From Bacteroidales bacterium UBA5833 (GTDB lineage Bacteria > Bacteroidota > Bacteroidia > Bacteroidales > Lentimicrobiaceae): a DNA stretch of 20,202 bases. A model generated the notes under the pieces. It saw only the letters and a program-made list of their open reading frames with translations. It made no database searches and had not been told where the DNA came from. Position numbers and translations under genes: made by a program. The DNA lies in NCBI GenBank assembly GCA_002433025.1, contig DJGZ01000035.1:1-20202 (forward strand), in the 5' to 3' direction. The number at the start of each line of letters is the position of its first letter. Within the stretch, counting starts at the first letter, position 1. Of the stretch, positions 8,609 to 17,110 are shown in pieces.

Positions 8609-10015
8609 CTAAAGTTTTTGAATGTTTATTGTCAGGGCTTCAACATTTGCAGTAATCGCGTAATTGCCATCCTCTGTCAGCGTCCATTTGTTATCGTCGG
8701 GGTCGCCTCCGTGATGGAGGTACATATGGGTATCGTCCAGTCTCATATACATATCCTGGCCCCAGTCGGAGTTTCGGTTGACAGGGAATTTGAATTCGCC
8801 GGCAACCATAGGCCCCGAATATTTAAATATGCACCCGTCAGTAGCATCCTCTTCCATCTCAATAGAATTACTGATGTCCCAGCCAATGGGAGTAGCACTG
8901 CCAACCATGTATAGTTTGAGCCTGTTGATGCTGATGGTAAGGTCCTGCAGATTCAGCGTGATGGTGTAATAACCCTTCTTCGCGATTTCCCACTTGCTGT
9001 CGTCGGGGTCTCCGCCGTGATGCAGGTACATATGGGTTTCATCCAGCTTCATATACATGTCCTGTTGCCAGTCGGAATTGCGGTTTACAGGGAATTTAAA
9101 TTCGCCCGGGTTCATTACTCCGGTGTAAGTAAACTCATACAGGTTGTCAGGATTTTGAACGAGCTCGGTTGCATTGGAGATATCCCACCCGTTGGGCGCA
9201 GCGCTTCCAACCATAAAAATCTGACTGTAAGCCGGTCCTTCCATTTTAGTGATTAAAACAGAAAGGGCGAGCAGATTGACTTCGATTTTATAAATTCCCG
9301 GATCCGAAATAGTCCAGGGGTTGTCGGTTTGGGATGCCGAAGTGCGCAGCACGATACTGTTTTGGCTGTTGCCTTTGACATAAGAAGGGAAATCCTGACC
9401 AGCAACGGTTAAGAACTTAAACCCGCCTGAGCTGAGCTGTCCCTGCCAGGTGAATGTTCCGGGAACTTCTGCCGGAGTCATTGCGATGGCCTGACTGTTG
9501 TCCCAACCGGCGGAAGTTGCAGTACCGTAAAGGAAAAGGGTTTCTGAAACAGGTTCATAAGTGGTCACACTGAAACTTACTACCGGTGAAACCTGTGGGT
9601 CAACATTGTCTGCTGCTACAGTGGCAATGACCCTGGCTTCTAATGTAATTCCGGTTCCCGCCTGTGTGTTAAAATGCCCTCTTATTGCATTGTTCAGCGC
9701 TTTGGTGGTAAAAGTGTAATTATAAACTGTTTTTCCCGGGAAATAAGTAAGCGGATCGGTAAACCCTGTGCCAGCCTGAGCTATCTGTAATTCGTAGGTA
9801 ATTGCGGCATTGGTTCCATAGTTGCTTCCCGAAGTCCAGTTCATACTTAATATTGTCTTATCCCTGTTTGTTTCGTTCAGGATAAGTGTTTGCTCCGAAA
9901 GGGTCAGTGCCAGGGGAGTGTCGCCTTTATTCAGGTCGGCGAGTTCATCTTCTTTGCAGCCTGTTGCAAATGCCATTGCCATCAGACAGCATGCTATGTA
10001 TGTTAATCGTTTCAT
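8609..10015 (-). CDS. SusE-like surface glycan-binding lipoprotein with three tandem binding modules
   Basis: This is a predicted outer-membrane lipoprotein that binds the glucan at the cell surface next to SusC/SusD. The 468-residue protein has a lipoprotein signal ending AFATGC with lipidated C20, followed by the acidic KEDELADLNK. Residues about 33-152 form a SusE-type N-terminal Ig-like domain (LALTLSEQTLIL, then ITYELQIAQAGTGF). Three similar modules follow: about 158-264, 265-366 and 367-468. Each has an (L/M)xGxAxxxGWD opening, and modules 2 and 3 share GEFKFPVNRNSDW and THMYLHHGGDPDD nearly unchanged. Module 1 is much more diverged. Aromatic residues (W and Y) in these blocks are likely ligand contacts. 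The start ATG lies 18 bases after the susD stop. SusE and SusF differ mainly in module number; three modules is SusF-like in count, but the position directly after susD is that of SusE. Confidence 0.87.
   Translation of the reverse strand: MKRLTYIACCLMAMAFATGCKEDELADLNKGDTPLALTLSEQTLILNETNRDKTILSMNWTSGSNYGTNAAITYELQIAQAGTGFTDPLTYFPGKTVYNYTFTTKALNNAIRGHFNTQAGTGITLEARVIATVAADNVDPQVSPVVSFSVTTYEPVSETLFLYGTATSAGWDNSQAIAMTPAEVPGTFTWQGQLSSGGFKFLTVAGQDFPSYVKGNSQNSIVLRTSASQTDNPWTISDPGIYKIEVNLLALSVLITKMEGPAYSQIFMVGSAAPNGWDISNATELVQNPDNLYEFTYTGVMNPGEFKFPVNRNSDWQQDMYMKLDETHMYLHHGGDPDDSKWEIAKKGYYTITLNLQDLTISINRLKLYMVGSATPIGWDISNSIEMEEDATDGCIFKYSGPMVAGEFKFPVNRNSDWGQDMYMRLDDTHMYLHHGGDPDDNKWTLTEDGNYAITANVEALTINIQKL
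8612..9223 (-). repeat. Tandem intragenic duplication: SusE-like modules 2 and 3
   Basis: Two consecutive segments of about 306 bases (9223-8918 and 8917-8612) encode 102-residue modules that align without gaps over almost their whole length. The most similar block runs from GEFKFPVNRNSDW to HHGGDPDD, where the nucleotide sequences are also close. The outer parts have diverged more, which suggests either old duplication with selection on the central block or more recent gene conversion there. Confidence 0.8.
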
Positions 10016-10033
10016 AGTTTTATTTTTGAAGGT

Positions 10034-11506
10034 TTAGTAACCTGAATTTTGAGTTAAATTGGGGTTGGCATCAATTTCCTTTTGCGGAATCGGCAACAGA
10101 AGGAACTTTGATGAAAAATTTGTTTTACCAATGCTGTTGAAGAATGCAGCAGCATACTGACCATTGTCATAACGGATCAGGTCGAACCATCGTGAGCCTT
10201 CGAATGCAAGTTCTATTCTTCTTTCTTTTCTGATGGCATCGCGCAGGGCTGACTGCGACAAACCGCTCAGATTGTCCAATCCGGCCCTGTTGCGCACCTG
10301 ATTAAGCGGGCCATAAGCTTCGCCTGTGCGGTTTAATTCGCATAGGGCTTCTGCTTCCATCAGCAATACATCGGCATAGCGCAACACCGGCCAGTTGGCA
10401 GGACTGCCATCGTAATCTTCAGTTACAGATTTTGAAACCAGGAATTTGCGCAGGTTGTATCCTGTTGATGAAAATGAAGCTTTATACTCTTTTTCATCGA
10501 AAGAGGGACATCCATCATAAAGAATCGTTGCTTCTTTGCGATTGTCGCCGTTTTCATAAAGGCTTACAAACTCCTGGGTGGGCTGGTTCCATCCCCAACC
10601 TCCGGCTACAAAATCTGAATTCCGGGGGCCTGTGAATGTGCTGACCCAACTGGCCTGATTTTCGTTGTCCCAGAAACTGTAACTGGTTTTACCGTAATAC
10701 TGAACCTCGAAGAGGCTCTCCGGTGAGTTTTTTCCTGATGGGTTGAAGTTATCGGTATAGTTTTCGTTTAAAGTATAGCCCAGTGATGTTACCCTCTGGC
10801 ACAGATTAACGGTTTCGTCATACCTGCCCAGCGTCAGATAAACCTTTGCGAGCATCCCGGTGGCGGCTCCTTTGCTGGCCCGTCCGATATCAGCACCCGA
10901 ATATGCCTCGCGCTGAGGCAACAGTTCAATAGCACGTTTCAGGTCGCCTATAATGGTATCATAAACAACTGAGGCGGCAGTGCGGCGGGGCCGGAGGTCA
11001 TCATCCGGGGTCTGGGCTTTGGTGATTAACGGAACATCTCCAAACAGCCTTACAAGGATAAAATAGTAATTGGCCCTCAGGAAGTAAGCCTCTCCGGTTA
11101 TCCGGTTTTTAAGATCCTGGTCAATGTCCATTCCGGGAACATTCTCCAGTACCAGGTTGCATCTCAGGATTCCGGGAGCGGGCCCCCTCCACACGTCAAG
11201 AGCAGCTGCATTGTCGGTTGATGTAACAAAGTTTGCAATATCCTGGGTTTCGATACCATCGGTACCCCCGCCGGCGCCGACAAGGCTGTTTCCGGCCCAG
11301 ATATCGGTTGTCCAGATCCTCATATTGTATAGCTTGGGCCACTGCAGCGGCTGATATGCACCGTTAATGGCTGCAATGGCATCTTCTTTCGTCTTGTAGA
11401 AGTTTGAGGTATTGATGCTGTCGAGGGGGGCAGTGTCAAGAAACTTTTCGCATGCAGCCAATGAAATCAGCATCAGGCATACAAGGGTATATTTTAAGGT
11501 TTTCAT
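10034..11506 (-). CDS. susD: SusD/RagB family nutrient-binding outer-membrane lipoprotein
   Basis: SusD-type lipoproteins form a lid over the SusC channel and bind the incoming oligosaccharide. The 490-residue protein has a lipoprotein signal ending SLAAC, lipidated at C19, followed by EKFLDTAPLDS, the typical SusD N terminus. NFYKTKEDAIAAINGAYQ is the usual first helix. GEAYFLRANYYFILVRLFGDVPLI (split here as family hallmark, within about residues 137-160) and RPRRTAASVVYDTIIGDL are strongly characteristic of the TPR-like core. The C terminus has RKERRIELAFEGSRWFDLIRY and a PIPQKEIDANPNLTQN ending, both standard for the family. Length is normal and the frame is intact. The gene follows susC after 20 bases and precedes the SusE-like gene by 18 bases, so the three are surely co-transcribed. 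Dextran as ligand is inferred from the GH66 gene downstream. Confidence 0.96.
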   Translation of the reverse strand: MKTLKYTLVCLMLISLAACEKFLDTAPLDSINTSNFYKTKEDAIAAINGAYQPLQWPKLYNMRIWTTDIWAGNSLVGAGGGTDGIETQDIANFVTSTDNAAALDVWRGPAPGILRCNLVLENVPGMDIDQDLKNRITGEAYFLRANYYFILVRLFGDVPLITKAQTPDDDLRPRRTAASVVYDTIIGDLKRAIELLPQREAYSGADIGRASKGAATGMLAKVYLTLGRYDETVNLCQRVTSLGYTLNENYTDNFNPSGKNSPESLFEVQYYGKTSYSFWDNENQASWVSTFTGPRNSDFVAGGWGWNQPTQEFVSLYENGDNRKEATILYDGCPSFDEKEYKASFSSTGYNLRKFLVSKSVTEDYDGSPANWPVLRYADVLLMEAEALCELNRTGEAYGPLNQVRNRAGLDNLSGLSQSALRDAIRKERRIELAFEGSRWFDLIRYDNGQYAAAFFNSIGKTNFSSKFLLLPIPQKEIDANPNLTQNSGY

Positions 11507-11526
11507 ATCTTTAGTTTTGTATTGTT

Positions 11527-14500
11527 TCAGAAAATCAGGTTAATACCGGCGCTGACCGTTCTGGTAACCGGATAAACATTCAGGTCTATGCCATTGACCG
11601 GTACTTCGGGATCGAATCCGGAATAATTGGTAATTGTCAGCAGGTTCTGAGCCGAGAAATAGACCCTGGCCGAACTGAGTTTGGCTTTCTCAAGCCATTT
11701 CTGTCTGAATGTGTAGCCTAAGGTCAGGTTCTTGATTTTCAAGTAACTGCCATCCTCGATGAATCGATCAGAAACCCTGGTGTTTTTGTTTGGGTCGTTA
11801 AATACCGCCCTGGGCATTGTGTTGCTGGTTCCTTCGCCGGTCCAGCGTTCAAGCGTGGCTGTGGTTTGATTCTGGGCAACAGCCATGCCTTCCTGGTAAA
11901 TTCTGTTGGCATTGAAAATGTCATTGCCATAAACTCCCTGCAAAAAGATACTCAGATCAAAACCCCTCCATTCGATGGTATTGTTGATGGCAAAAATAAA
12001 TTTCGGGTTTGGGTTGCCGATATATGTGCGGTCATTATCGTCAATTTTGCCGTCATTATTCAGGTCTTTGAATCTGATATCACCGGCCGACGTCCGGTTA
12101 AACGGATCTTCGCCGGGAACCTGAACGGCATAATTGTCCACTTCCTGTTGTGTCTGGAACAGTCCATTGGTTACAAAGCCGTAGAAGGCGTTCACCGGGT
12201 AGCCACTGTTCTGTATCGAGAGGTTTTGATTCAGGCCTATACTTCCGGTGTATAAAGGGATGGTATCATTCAGGTTAATCACCCGGTTATGGTTATAAGC
12301 CACATTTGCACTTGTGGTCCATTTGATGGCGCCGGTCGTATTGATGCTGGTGATGCTGATTTCCACCCCTTTATTCCTGACTTTTCCTGCATTAATGCTT
12401 GGAACCACAATGTCGGAATATCCGGTTGAGATGGGAACACTCATTGGAACGAGCATATCATTGGTGTTCTTGATATATGCATCCAGTGAGAGGTTGATTC
12501 TGCCATTGATCAGCGATGCATCGAATCCAAGATTGGATTGCTCAACCTGTTCCCAGCGTACGCTCGGGTTGGGTATTGCCAGGGGCACAACGGCGTTGAC
12601 GACCTGTCCGTTGAAAACATACTGAATGGTTTGTAATACAGAAGCGAAAGAGTAATCGCCGATATTCTGGTTTCCGGTGATTCCGTATCCGGCGCGTACT
12701 TTGAAGTCGTCGAGCCAGGTATAACGGTTCATGAATTCTTCCTGCGAAACCCTCCAGGCCACTGATGCCGATGGAAACCATCCCCAGCGGTTGTTGCTGC
12801 CGAACCGGCTGCTGCCGTCACGTCGCAAGGTGGCGGTTAGTAAATATCTGCCTTTATAATCGTAATTTCCCCTTCCGATAAATGACAGCAGTTTCCATTC
12901 ATTGGCACTGCCGCCCAGGGTTTTAGAGGTAGTGCCGTTGTTGAGTTGCTGGGTGGTAGTACTGGAGAATCCCTGGGCGGAACCACTCATGTAATCTTTA
13001 CGAAAGGCCTGTGCGCTGCTACCGGCGAGTAAAGTAAGGTGATGGTTGCCGTTAATATATTTATCGTAGGTAAGGTAATTATCCCAAAGATAGGTAATGC
13101 CCTTGTTGTATTGCTGGAAAAGATAGCTGCTTGCCTGTGGAGTTGGTTGCCAGTTGTATGCCGGTGACCAGGTCCGGTTGTCCCAGAATGATGCTTCGAG
13201 GCCTCCCGTTGATTTAAACTTCAGCTCCTTCAGAATGTTTATTTCGGCAGATATATTGCCCAGCGCGTTGTAGCCTTTGGTGCTGTTTTCCACCAGCATG
13301 GCCTTGCCTATGGGATTTGTAATGTCACCCACCCACGACGATTGGCCTATGGGGCCGCTGTAGGTGCCGTCGGCATTGTATACAGGCTGTGCCGGCAAGG
13401 CTGCCATGGCGTTACGGATATTATAGTCCCCGCTCGTTTTAACATCATGATTCAGGGTAAGGTTGTTGCTGAATTTCAGCCAGTCAAAAACCCTTGAGTC
13501 GCTGTTAAACTGAACTGTATAGCGCTTATAGCCGGTGTTGGCCACGATGCCCTGCTGATCGAGAATGGCCCCTGAAACATAATAATGCGAGTTTGCATTA
13601 CCTCCGGAATATGCCAGGGTGTAGTTCTGAATGGGAGCATTGCGGAAAATGGCATCAAGCCAGTCAGTGCCGGCTCCAAGTCCTGCCGGATCGGCAAAGT
13701 CCGGGTTCAGGGCCTGGCCATTATTGGTCATCATATCATTGTGAAGCGATGCAAATTCCGAAGCATTGAGCATTTCAACCCTGTTGGCTACCGATTGTAC
13801 TCCGGTAAACATTTTGAATTCCAGGGTATTTCTTTCCTGAGCGCCTTTTTTGGTCGTAATCAGCACAACCCCGTTGGCTCCGCGTGAACCGTATATTGCT
13901 GCCGCCGATGCATCCTTCAGGATTTCGATTCCGGCAATGTCATCCGGGCTGATTGTATTCAGGGATACGTTGGCCGGGACCCCGTCAATAACCAGCAACG
14001 GGTCGCTGTTGTTAATGGTTCCGGTTCCCCTGATACGCAAAGTAACATTGCTGCCAGGGGCACCGGCTGATAATACCTGCACTCCGGCAGAACGTCCCTG
14101 CAAAGCATCACCGATACTTGGCACCGGCAGCGTTTTCAACTCTTTTGTATTTACCGATGACACCGATCCTGTCAGGTCGCGCTTTCTCTGACTCCCGTAC
14201 CCGACTACTACCACTTCGTTGAGCATAACATTGGATTCAACCAGCACGACACGGATTTCTTCCTGTGAAGTTATTTGTACCTCCTGTGAATCATAACCAA
14301 CATAGGAAAAGATAAGCACCGGTCCGGTTTTGGAGCCGGTTTCCAGGGTGAATTTTCCGTTTACATCGGTAATGGTCCCGATGGAGGTCGCTTTCAACAA
14401 GACGGTAACACCTGTCAAGGGTTCCCCCTTTGAATCGACAACTATTCCCGTAACCGGTTTGCCTTTTATCTGGGCTTCCGCTCCGGGAATAACGACAAAC

Positions 14501-14544
14501 ATACTGCCCAGTAGCAGCAGCATCAATGGTAGATAAGTCTTCAT
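11527..14544 (-). CDS. susC: SusC/RagA family TonB-dependent glycan transporter
   Basis: SusC-type proteins are outer-membrane TonB-dependent channels that import oligosaccharides delivered by SusD. With ATG 14544 as start the protein has 1005 residues. A TTG one codon upstream is in frame but an ATG at the start of a normal signal peptide (about 1-25, ending GAEA) is preferred. Residues about 27-102 form the carboxypeptidase-D-like regulatory domain (VTGIVVDSKGEPLTGVTVLL). LNEVVVVGYGSQRKRDLTG at about 108-126 is the SusC hallmark before the plug, which runs to about 234 with LLVIDGVP and DASAAAIYGSRGANGVVLIT. The 22-stranded barrel fills the rest and ends in the terminal Phe of AGINLIF. There is no N-terminal STN domain, so no anti-sigma signalling role is expected; this agrees with the SusR-like regulator encoded upstream. 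It is the first structural gene of the locus and has its own candidate promoter. Confidence 0.97.
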   Translation of the reverse strand: MKTYLPLMLLLLGSMFVVIPGAEAQIKGKPVTGIVVDSKGEPLTGVTVLLKATSIGTITDVNGKFTLETGSKTGPVLIFSYVGYDSQEVQITSQEEIRVVLVESNVMLNEVVVVGYGSQRKRDLTGSVSSVNTKELKTLPVPSIGDALQGRSAGVQVLSAGAPGSNVTLRIRGTGTINNSDPLLVIDGVPANVSLNTISPDDIAGIEILKDASAAAIYGSRGANGVVLITTKKGAQERNTLEFKMFTGVQSVANRVEMLNASEFASLHNDMMTNNGQALNPDFADPAGLGAGTDWLDAIFRNAPIQNYTLAYSGGNANSHYYVSGAILDQQGIVANTGYKRYTVQFNSDSRVFDWLKFSNNLTLNHDVKTSGDYNIRNAMAALPAQPVYNADGTYSGPIGQSSWVGDITNPIGKAMLVENSTKGYNALGNISAEINILKELKFKSTGGLEASFWDNRTWSPAYNWQPTPQASSYLFQQYNKGITYLWDNYLTYDKYINGNHHLTLLAGSSAQAFRKDYMSGSAQGFSSTTTQQLNNGTTSKTLGGSANEWKLLSFIGRGNYDYKGRYLLTATLRRDGSSRFGSNNRWGWFPSASVAWRVSQEEFMNRYTWLDDFKVRAGYGITGNQNIGDYSFASVLQTIQYVFNGQVVNAVVPLAIPNPSVRWEQVEQSNLGFDASLINGRINLSLDAYIKNTNDMLVPMSVPISTGYSDIVVPSINAGKVRNKGVEISITSINTTGAIKWTTSANVAYNHNRVINLNDTIPLYTGSIGLNQNLSIQNSGYPVNAFYGFVTNGLFQTQQEVDNYAVQVPGEDPFNRTSAGDIRFKDLNNDGKIDDNDRTYIGNPNPKFIFAINNTIEWRGFDLSIFLQGVYGNDIFNANRIYQEGMAVAQNQTTATLERWTGEGTSNTMPRAVFNDPNKNTRVSDRFIEDGSYLKIKNLTLGYTFRQKWLEKAKLSSARVYFSAQNLLTITNYSGFDPEVPVNGIDLNVYPVTRTVSAGINLIF

Positions 14545-14624
14545 CAATTTTTAATTTATGTTTAACGTATGGTTAGTTAATGGGTGCCTTCAACCAATGC
14601 CAAGGTTACCTGTCTCAAACATGG

Positions 14625-14632
14625 CAAATATA
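14625..14632 (-). promoter_or_regulatory. Candidate -7 box of the susC promoter
   Basis: On the minus strand the sequence TATATTTG matches the Bacteroidota -7 consensus TAnnTTTG exactly. It lies 80 bases upstream of the susC start codon, giving a leader of about 70-75 bases. No TTG is found at the proper -33 distance, which fits a promoter that needs an activator, here presumably the SusR-like protein. Established consensus plus position; activity is inferred. Confidence 0.45.
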
Positions 14633-15001
14633 TTGAACCGGATCAGGGAAGTCCAGATCATGTAAAAAGTTGTAGCCTGATATTAAATTATAATGATGTA
14701 AGTGCTTTAAAAATAACAATATATACATTTACGGATCGTAAAAAAATGTAGTTCAAATGGAGGGAGCCTCAATGAAATATATTTCGGAATCAGGGCCGGA
14801 AGAATGTAAATACCTGAAATATTCACAAACGGATCTGTCCAAATCCAGAGGTCTCAAGGAATGATTTGATATGGAGCTGTAAGAAAACCGGATCAATTTT
14901 TCCTGATGACTTTCTGCAGGTTGATCAGGATACAATTACAGATGCAGCCGGCACTTTGTCAGTTTACTGTAAAGGCAGGGTTCAAGAATCCGTGCATTAT
15001 A

Positions 15002-15028
15002 CGGCAAAGCTGCAGACTGCAGTTTGCC
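15002..15028 (-). terminator. Hairpin downstream of the regulator gene
   Basis: CGGCAAA (15002-15008) pairs with TTTGCCG (15022-15028). After a single bulged base the stem continues through the CTGCAG pair inside, giving a compact, GC-rich hairpin of about 12 base pairs. It begins 14 bases beyond the regulator stop codon. There is no U-tract on the minus strand, so it is either a Bacteroidota-type terminator with a weak tail or a 3' stabilising element. Confidence 0.45.
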
Positions 15029-15042
15029 GCGCTTACCAAAGC

Positions 15043-16698
15043 TTAGTTCCGGGTATTGTTCCCTATCGATAAAACTTTATCATCAAAGCTTTCCCTGCTG
15101 TCTCTGGCTTTATTCCTGATTTTGGTCCTGTAATTATAGATTGTTGACAATGAGCACCTCAGGAAATGGGATATTTTAACACTATCAGTTATCCCCAGTC
15201 TCACAAGTGCATATATCCTCAGTTCGGTGTTAAGCAACTGCCCCTGCTTGAGCTGAATGGATTCCCCGTCAGAAAGAAGATGGTTAAAGTCTTCAACGAA
15301 ATCCGGGAAAAGTTGAAGGAAGGTTGTGTCGAAATTATGAAAGAATTCTGCCAGTTCATCTTCAATGATTTCGGATGATTTTATCCGGTGAATAAGGTCG
15401 TCAATTTTGCCGGAAGATGCCATCTTATGAAGATGCTTTCTGTAATTGTCCATTTTGTCAATATATACCGAACACTGATCCATGTACTGACCGATATACT
15501 CTTCTTTGATGATATTCGCCTCCTTCAGGTTGCGGTTAATCTCACTCAATTCATTGTTGATTGCTGAAAGATCATGATTGAGGTTGTTTAATTGTTTATT
15601 GGCTTTGTCTAACTTTTCCCTTGCAACGGCAAGCTTCCTCATTTGTCTGAATATCAATCCGGCGGCGATCAATAGCAATATGGCAAGGGTGCTGATGCTT
15701 ATCAGCGAGATTAACAAAGTGCGTTGCTGGGACCTGAGTTGGTACTGATAGGCTTTATCAATAATCGGCATCATCTGGGAAATTTCTATGGTACGAAGCC
15801 TGGCATTGCAGAAGATGGCATCTTCCATCGACCTGCTGATGTAATGATAGGCCCTGTTGATGTCTCCTTCTCCGTATAGCATATAGGCCAGATTGCGCAG
15901 CGAAACATATTCTTTGTTGGCCGATTCCAGATCATTGATGGCTGAAATAATCAGCCATTTTTTCTCATTGGTATGATCATTTAATCCTTGATAAGCCATG
16001 GAGATGCTGTATGCGATGATGGCTTTATTATGTTTGTCATTCCTGATGGTCGGGAAATAATTAAGCAACAACTGAAGCGCAGACGTGTAATGCTTCTTCA
16101 CGATCAGCTGGTCTGCCTTTACCATGATATGGGGAGAGGATGATGGTGGGTTGGACAGCAGCAGGGAGTCGCGGTAGGCTTCCGTCAGGCTGTCGTACCT
16201 TGCCTTTTCGTGAACCGAAAGGGCATAATCAGACATGGCCCCGTAAATTGTACGGTAGATGTGAAAGTAATAAGCCTTTAAATCAGGGTATCTGGCAATG
16301 TCAACATTCCTCAGTATGTCATGCGCTTCTTTGTACATGCCCATGATTACCATAATTGAGGCAAGATTTAGCCTGGCATCGGTAATATTTGTATTGTTAT
16401 TTGATTTTTCGGCAAGCTGCAATTTGCGCCTGGCATAAACCAGGGCCGAATCGGATTTGTAAGACCTGTATTCATCGAAAAGCCTGCCGCATATTTCAAA
16501 TTGCTGCTGGTTTGAAGATGTGTAAATAAGCGAATTCTTGATTTGCTGAATGCGCTGCTCTTTCTGCCTGTCAAAGTTTCTGTATTCCTTAACGGTTTGG
16601 TCGAGTTGCTTTAAAAGCAGATCCGTTTCACTGCTCCCGTAAAGTAATAAGGAGGTACAAGTTAAATAAGTCAAGAGAATTAATCTGTGCATGTACAT
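15043..16698 (-). CDS. SusR-like membrane-spanning transcriptional regulator
   Basis: This is a predicted inner-membrane regulator with the SusR layout: it senses an oligosaccharide in the periplasm and activates the adjacent locus from the cytoplasmic side. The 551-residue protein has a signal peptide or N-terminal anchor (about 3-20), a periplasmic TPR-like helical region (about 25-320), one transmembrane helix at 327-349 (LLISLISISTLAILLLIAAG), a coiled coil at about 350-395 rich in regularly spaced Leu, Asn and Ile, and a C-terminal helix-turn-helix around LNTELRIYALVRLGITDSVK and HFLRCSLSTIYNYRTKIRNK (489-530). No histidine kinase or receiver domain is present, so it is not a hybrid two-component system. 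The architecture corresponds to the family I know as DUF6377. Two ATG codons (16698, 16692) are possible starts. A 498-base gap separates it from susC, the first structural gene it is expected to control. Confidence 0.85.
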   Translation of the reverse strand: MYMHRLILLTYLTCTSLLLYGSSETDLLLKQLDQTVKEYRNFDRQKEQRIQQIKNSLIYTSSNQQQFEICGRLFDEYRSYKSDSALVYARRKLQLAEKSNNNTNITDARLNLASIMVIMGMYKEAHDILRNVDIARYPDLKAYYFHIYRTIYGAMSDYALSVHEKARYDSLTEAYRDSLLLSNPPSSSPHIMVKADQLIVKKHYTSALQLLLNYFPTIRNDKHNKAIIAYSISMAYQGLNDHTNEKKWLIISAINDLESANKEYVSLRNLAYMLYGEGDINRAYHYISRSMEDAIFCNARLRTIEISQMMPIIDKAYQYQLRSQQRTLLISLISISTLAILLLIAAGLIFRQMRKLAVAREKLDKANKQLNNLNHDLSAINNELSEINRNLKEANIIKEEYIGQYMDQCSVYIDKMDNYRKHLHKMASSGKIDDLIHRIKSSEIIEDELAEFFHNFDTTFLQLFPDFVEDFNHLLSDGESIQLKQGQLLNTELRIYALVRLGITDSVKISHFLRCSLSTIYNYRTKIRNKARDSRESFDDKVLSIGNNTRN

Positions 16699-16717
16699 CT
16701 TTTCCGGTTGATTGATA

Positions 16718-16750
16718 CAAATGTAAAAACTAAATGCCTGGTTTTACAAC
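16718..16750 (-). promoter_or_regulatory. Candidate promoter of the SusR-like regulator
   Basis: On the minus strand TTG at 16750-16748 is followed after 21 bases by TACATTTG at 16725-16718. This fits the Bacteroidota -33/-7 arrangement (TTG and TAnnTTTG with about 20 bases between). Transcription would begin near 16711, leaving a leader of roughly a dozen bases. Having both boxes is what one expects for a constitutive sensor gene, in contrast to the susC promoter, where only the -7 box is seen. Confidence 0.5.
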
Positions 16751-16794
16751 TTATCAGGATCTCCCTTCGAAAACAGCGGGTTTCGCCTGATAAG
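16750..16794. repeat. Bulged hairpin overlapping the regulator promoter
   Basis: CTTATCAGG at 16750-16758 pairs with CCTGATAAG at 16786-16794. Directly inside the right arm, TTTCG at 16781-16785 pairs with CGAAA at 16768-16772, so the stem totals 14 base pairs with one nine-base bulge (16759-16767) and an eight-base loop. Its edge touches the TTG of the candidate -33 box. It could be an operator, a terminator-like barrier to read-through from the upstream DUF4838 gene, or a chance structure. Confidence 0.45.
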
Positions 16795-17077
16795 ATCCGG
16801 GGGCATTGAGAAGGAACCGCAGATTCTGGAATAGTTTATAATCCCTTTATCAAATAGGAGTGATCCGGTGCATATTTCCCTGAATCAGCACGGGGTATGC
16901 CCGGTTCCTCCTCGTTTGCGGAAGGGCAGACAACTTATGCTGGCGGATGGCTTGTTATCTATGCAAAGAGAAGGAGTTGCCCCGGTCTCTGAAAAAATTT
17001 CTGCAGGGTTATGTTCTTCATGATGTTTTCCGTAAAGATCCGCTGCGGACTTAATGACAGTGGAAATCCGGCGTAAA

Positions 17078-17102
17078 GGATATTGTAAGATTAATCATAT
17101 CC
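17078..17102 (-). terminator. Weak hairpin just downstream of the DUF4838 gene
   Basis: GGATAT at 17078-17083 pairs with ATATCC at 17097-17102, beginning eight bases beyond the stop codon. On the minus strand it is followed by TTTACG, a short and imperfect U-tract. The stem is only six pairs and AT-rich, so termination here is a guess from position. Confidence 0.3.
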
Positions 17103-17110
17103 GGGCGAAA

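Larger units (their letters stand above)
14545..15042. other. Regulator-susC intergenic region (498 bases)
   Basis: No gene is visible. The region holds the candidate susC -7 box (14625-14632) and a terminator-like hairpin behind the regulator (15002-15028). A short inverted repeat, TTTACG at 14728-14733 and CGTAAA at 14737-14742 separated by three bases, lies about 100 bases before the predicted transcription start in an AT-rich part. It is a possible activator site, but so small an inverted repeat could be chance. Confidence 0.4.
16699..17110. other. Intergenic region between the DUF4838 gene and the regulator (412 bases)
   Basis: No coding region is credible here. The part next to the regulator holds its candidate promoter (16718-16750) and the bulged hairpin (16750-16794). 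The part next to the DUF4838 gene holds a weak terminator-like hairpin (17078-17102). Between about 16795 and 17077 I see no gene, RNA or repeat shared with the rest of the window. Confidence 0.5.

Noticed and set aside
14545..14547. TTG one codon before the susC ATG as start
   Set aside because: It adds only one residue, and the adjacent ATG starts a normal signal peptide.
14753..14935. Small 60-residue frame in the regulator-susC gap
   Set aside because: It has no recognisable domain, no promoter or coding bias, and lies in the presumed control region.
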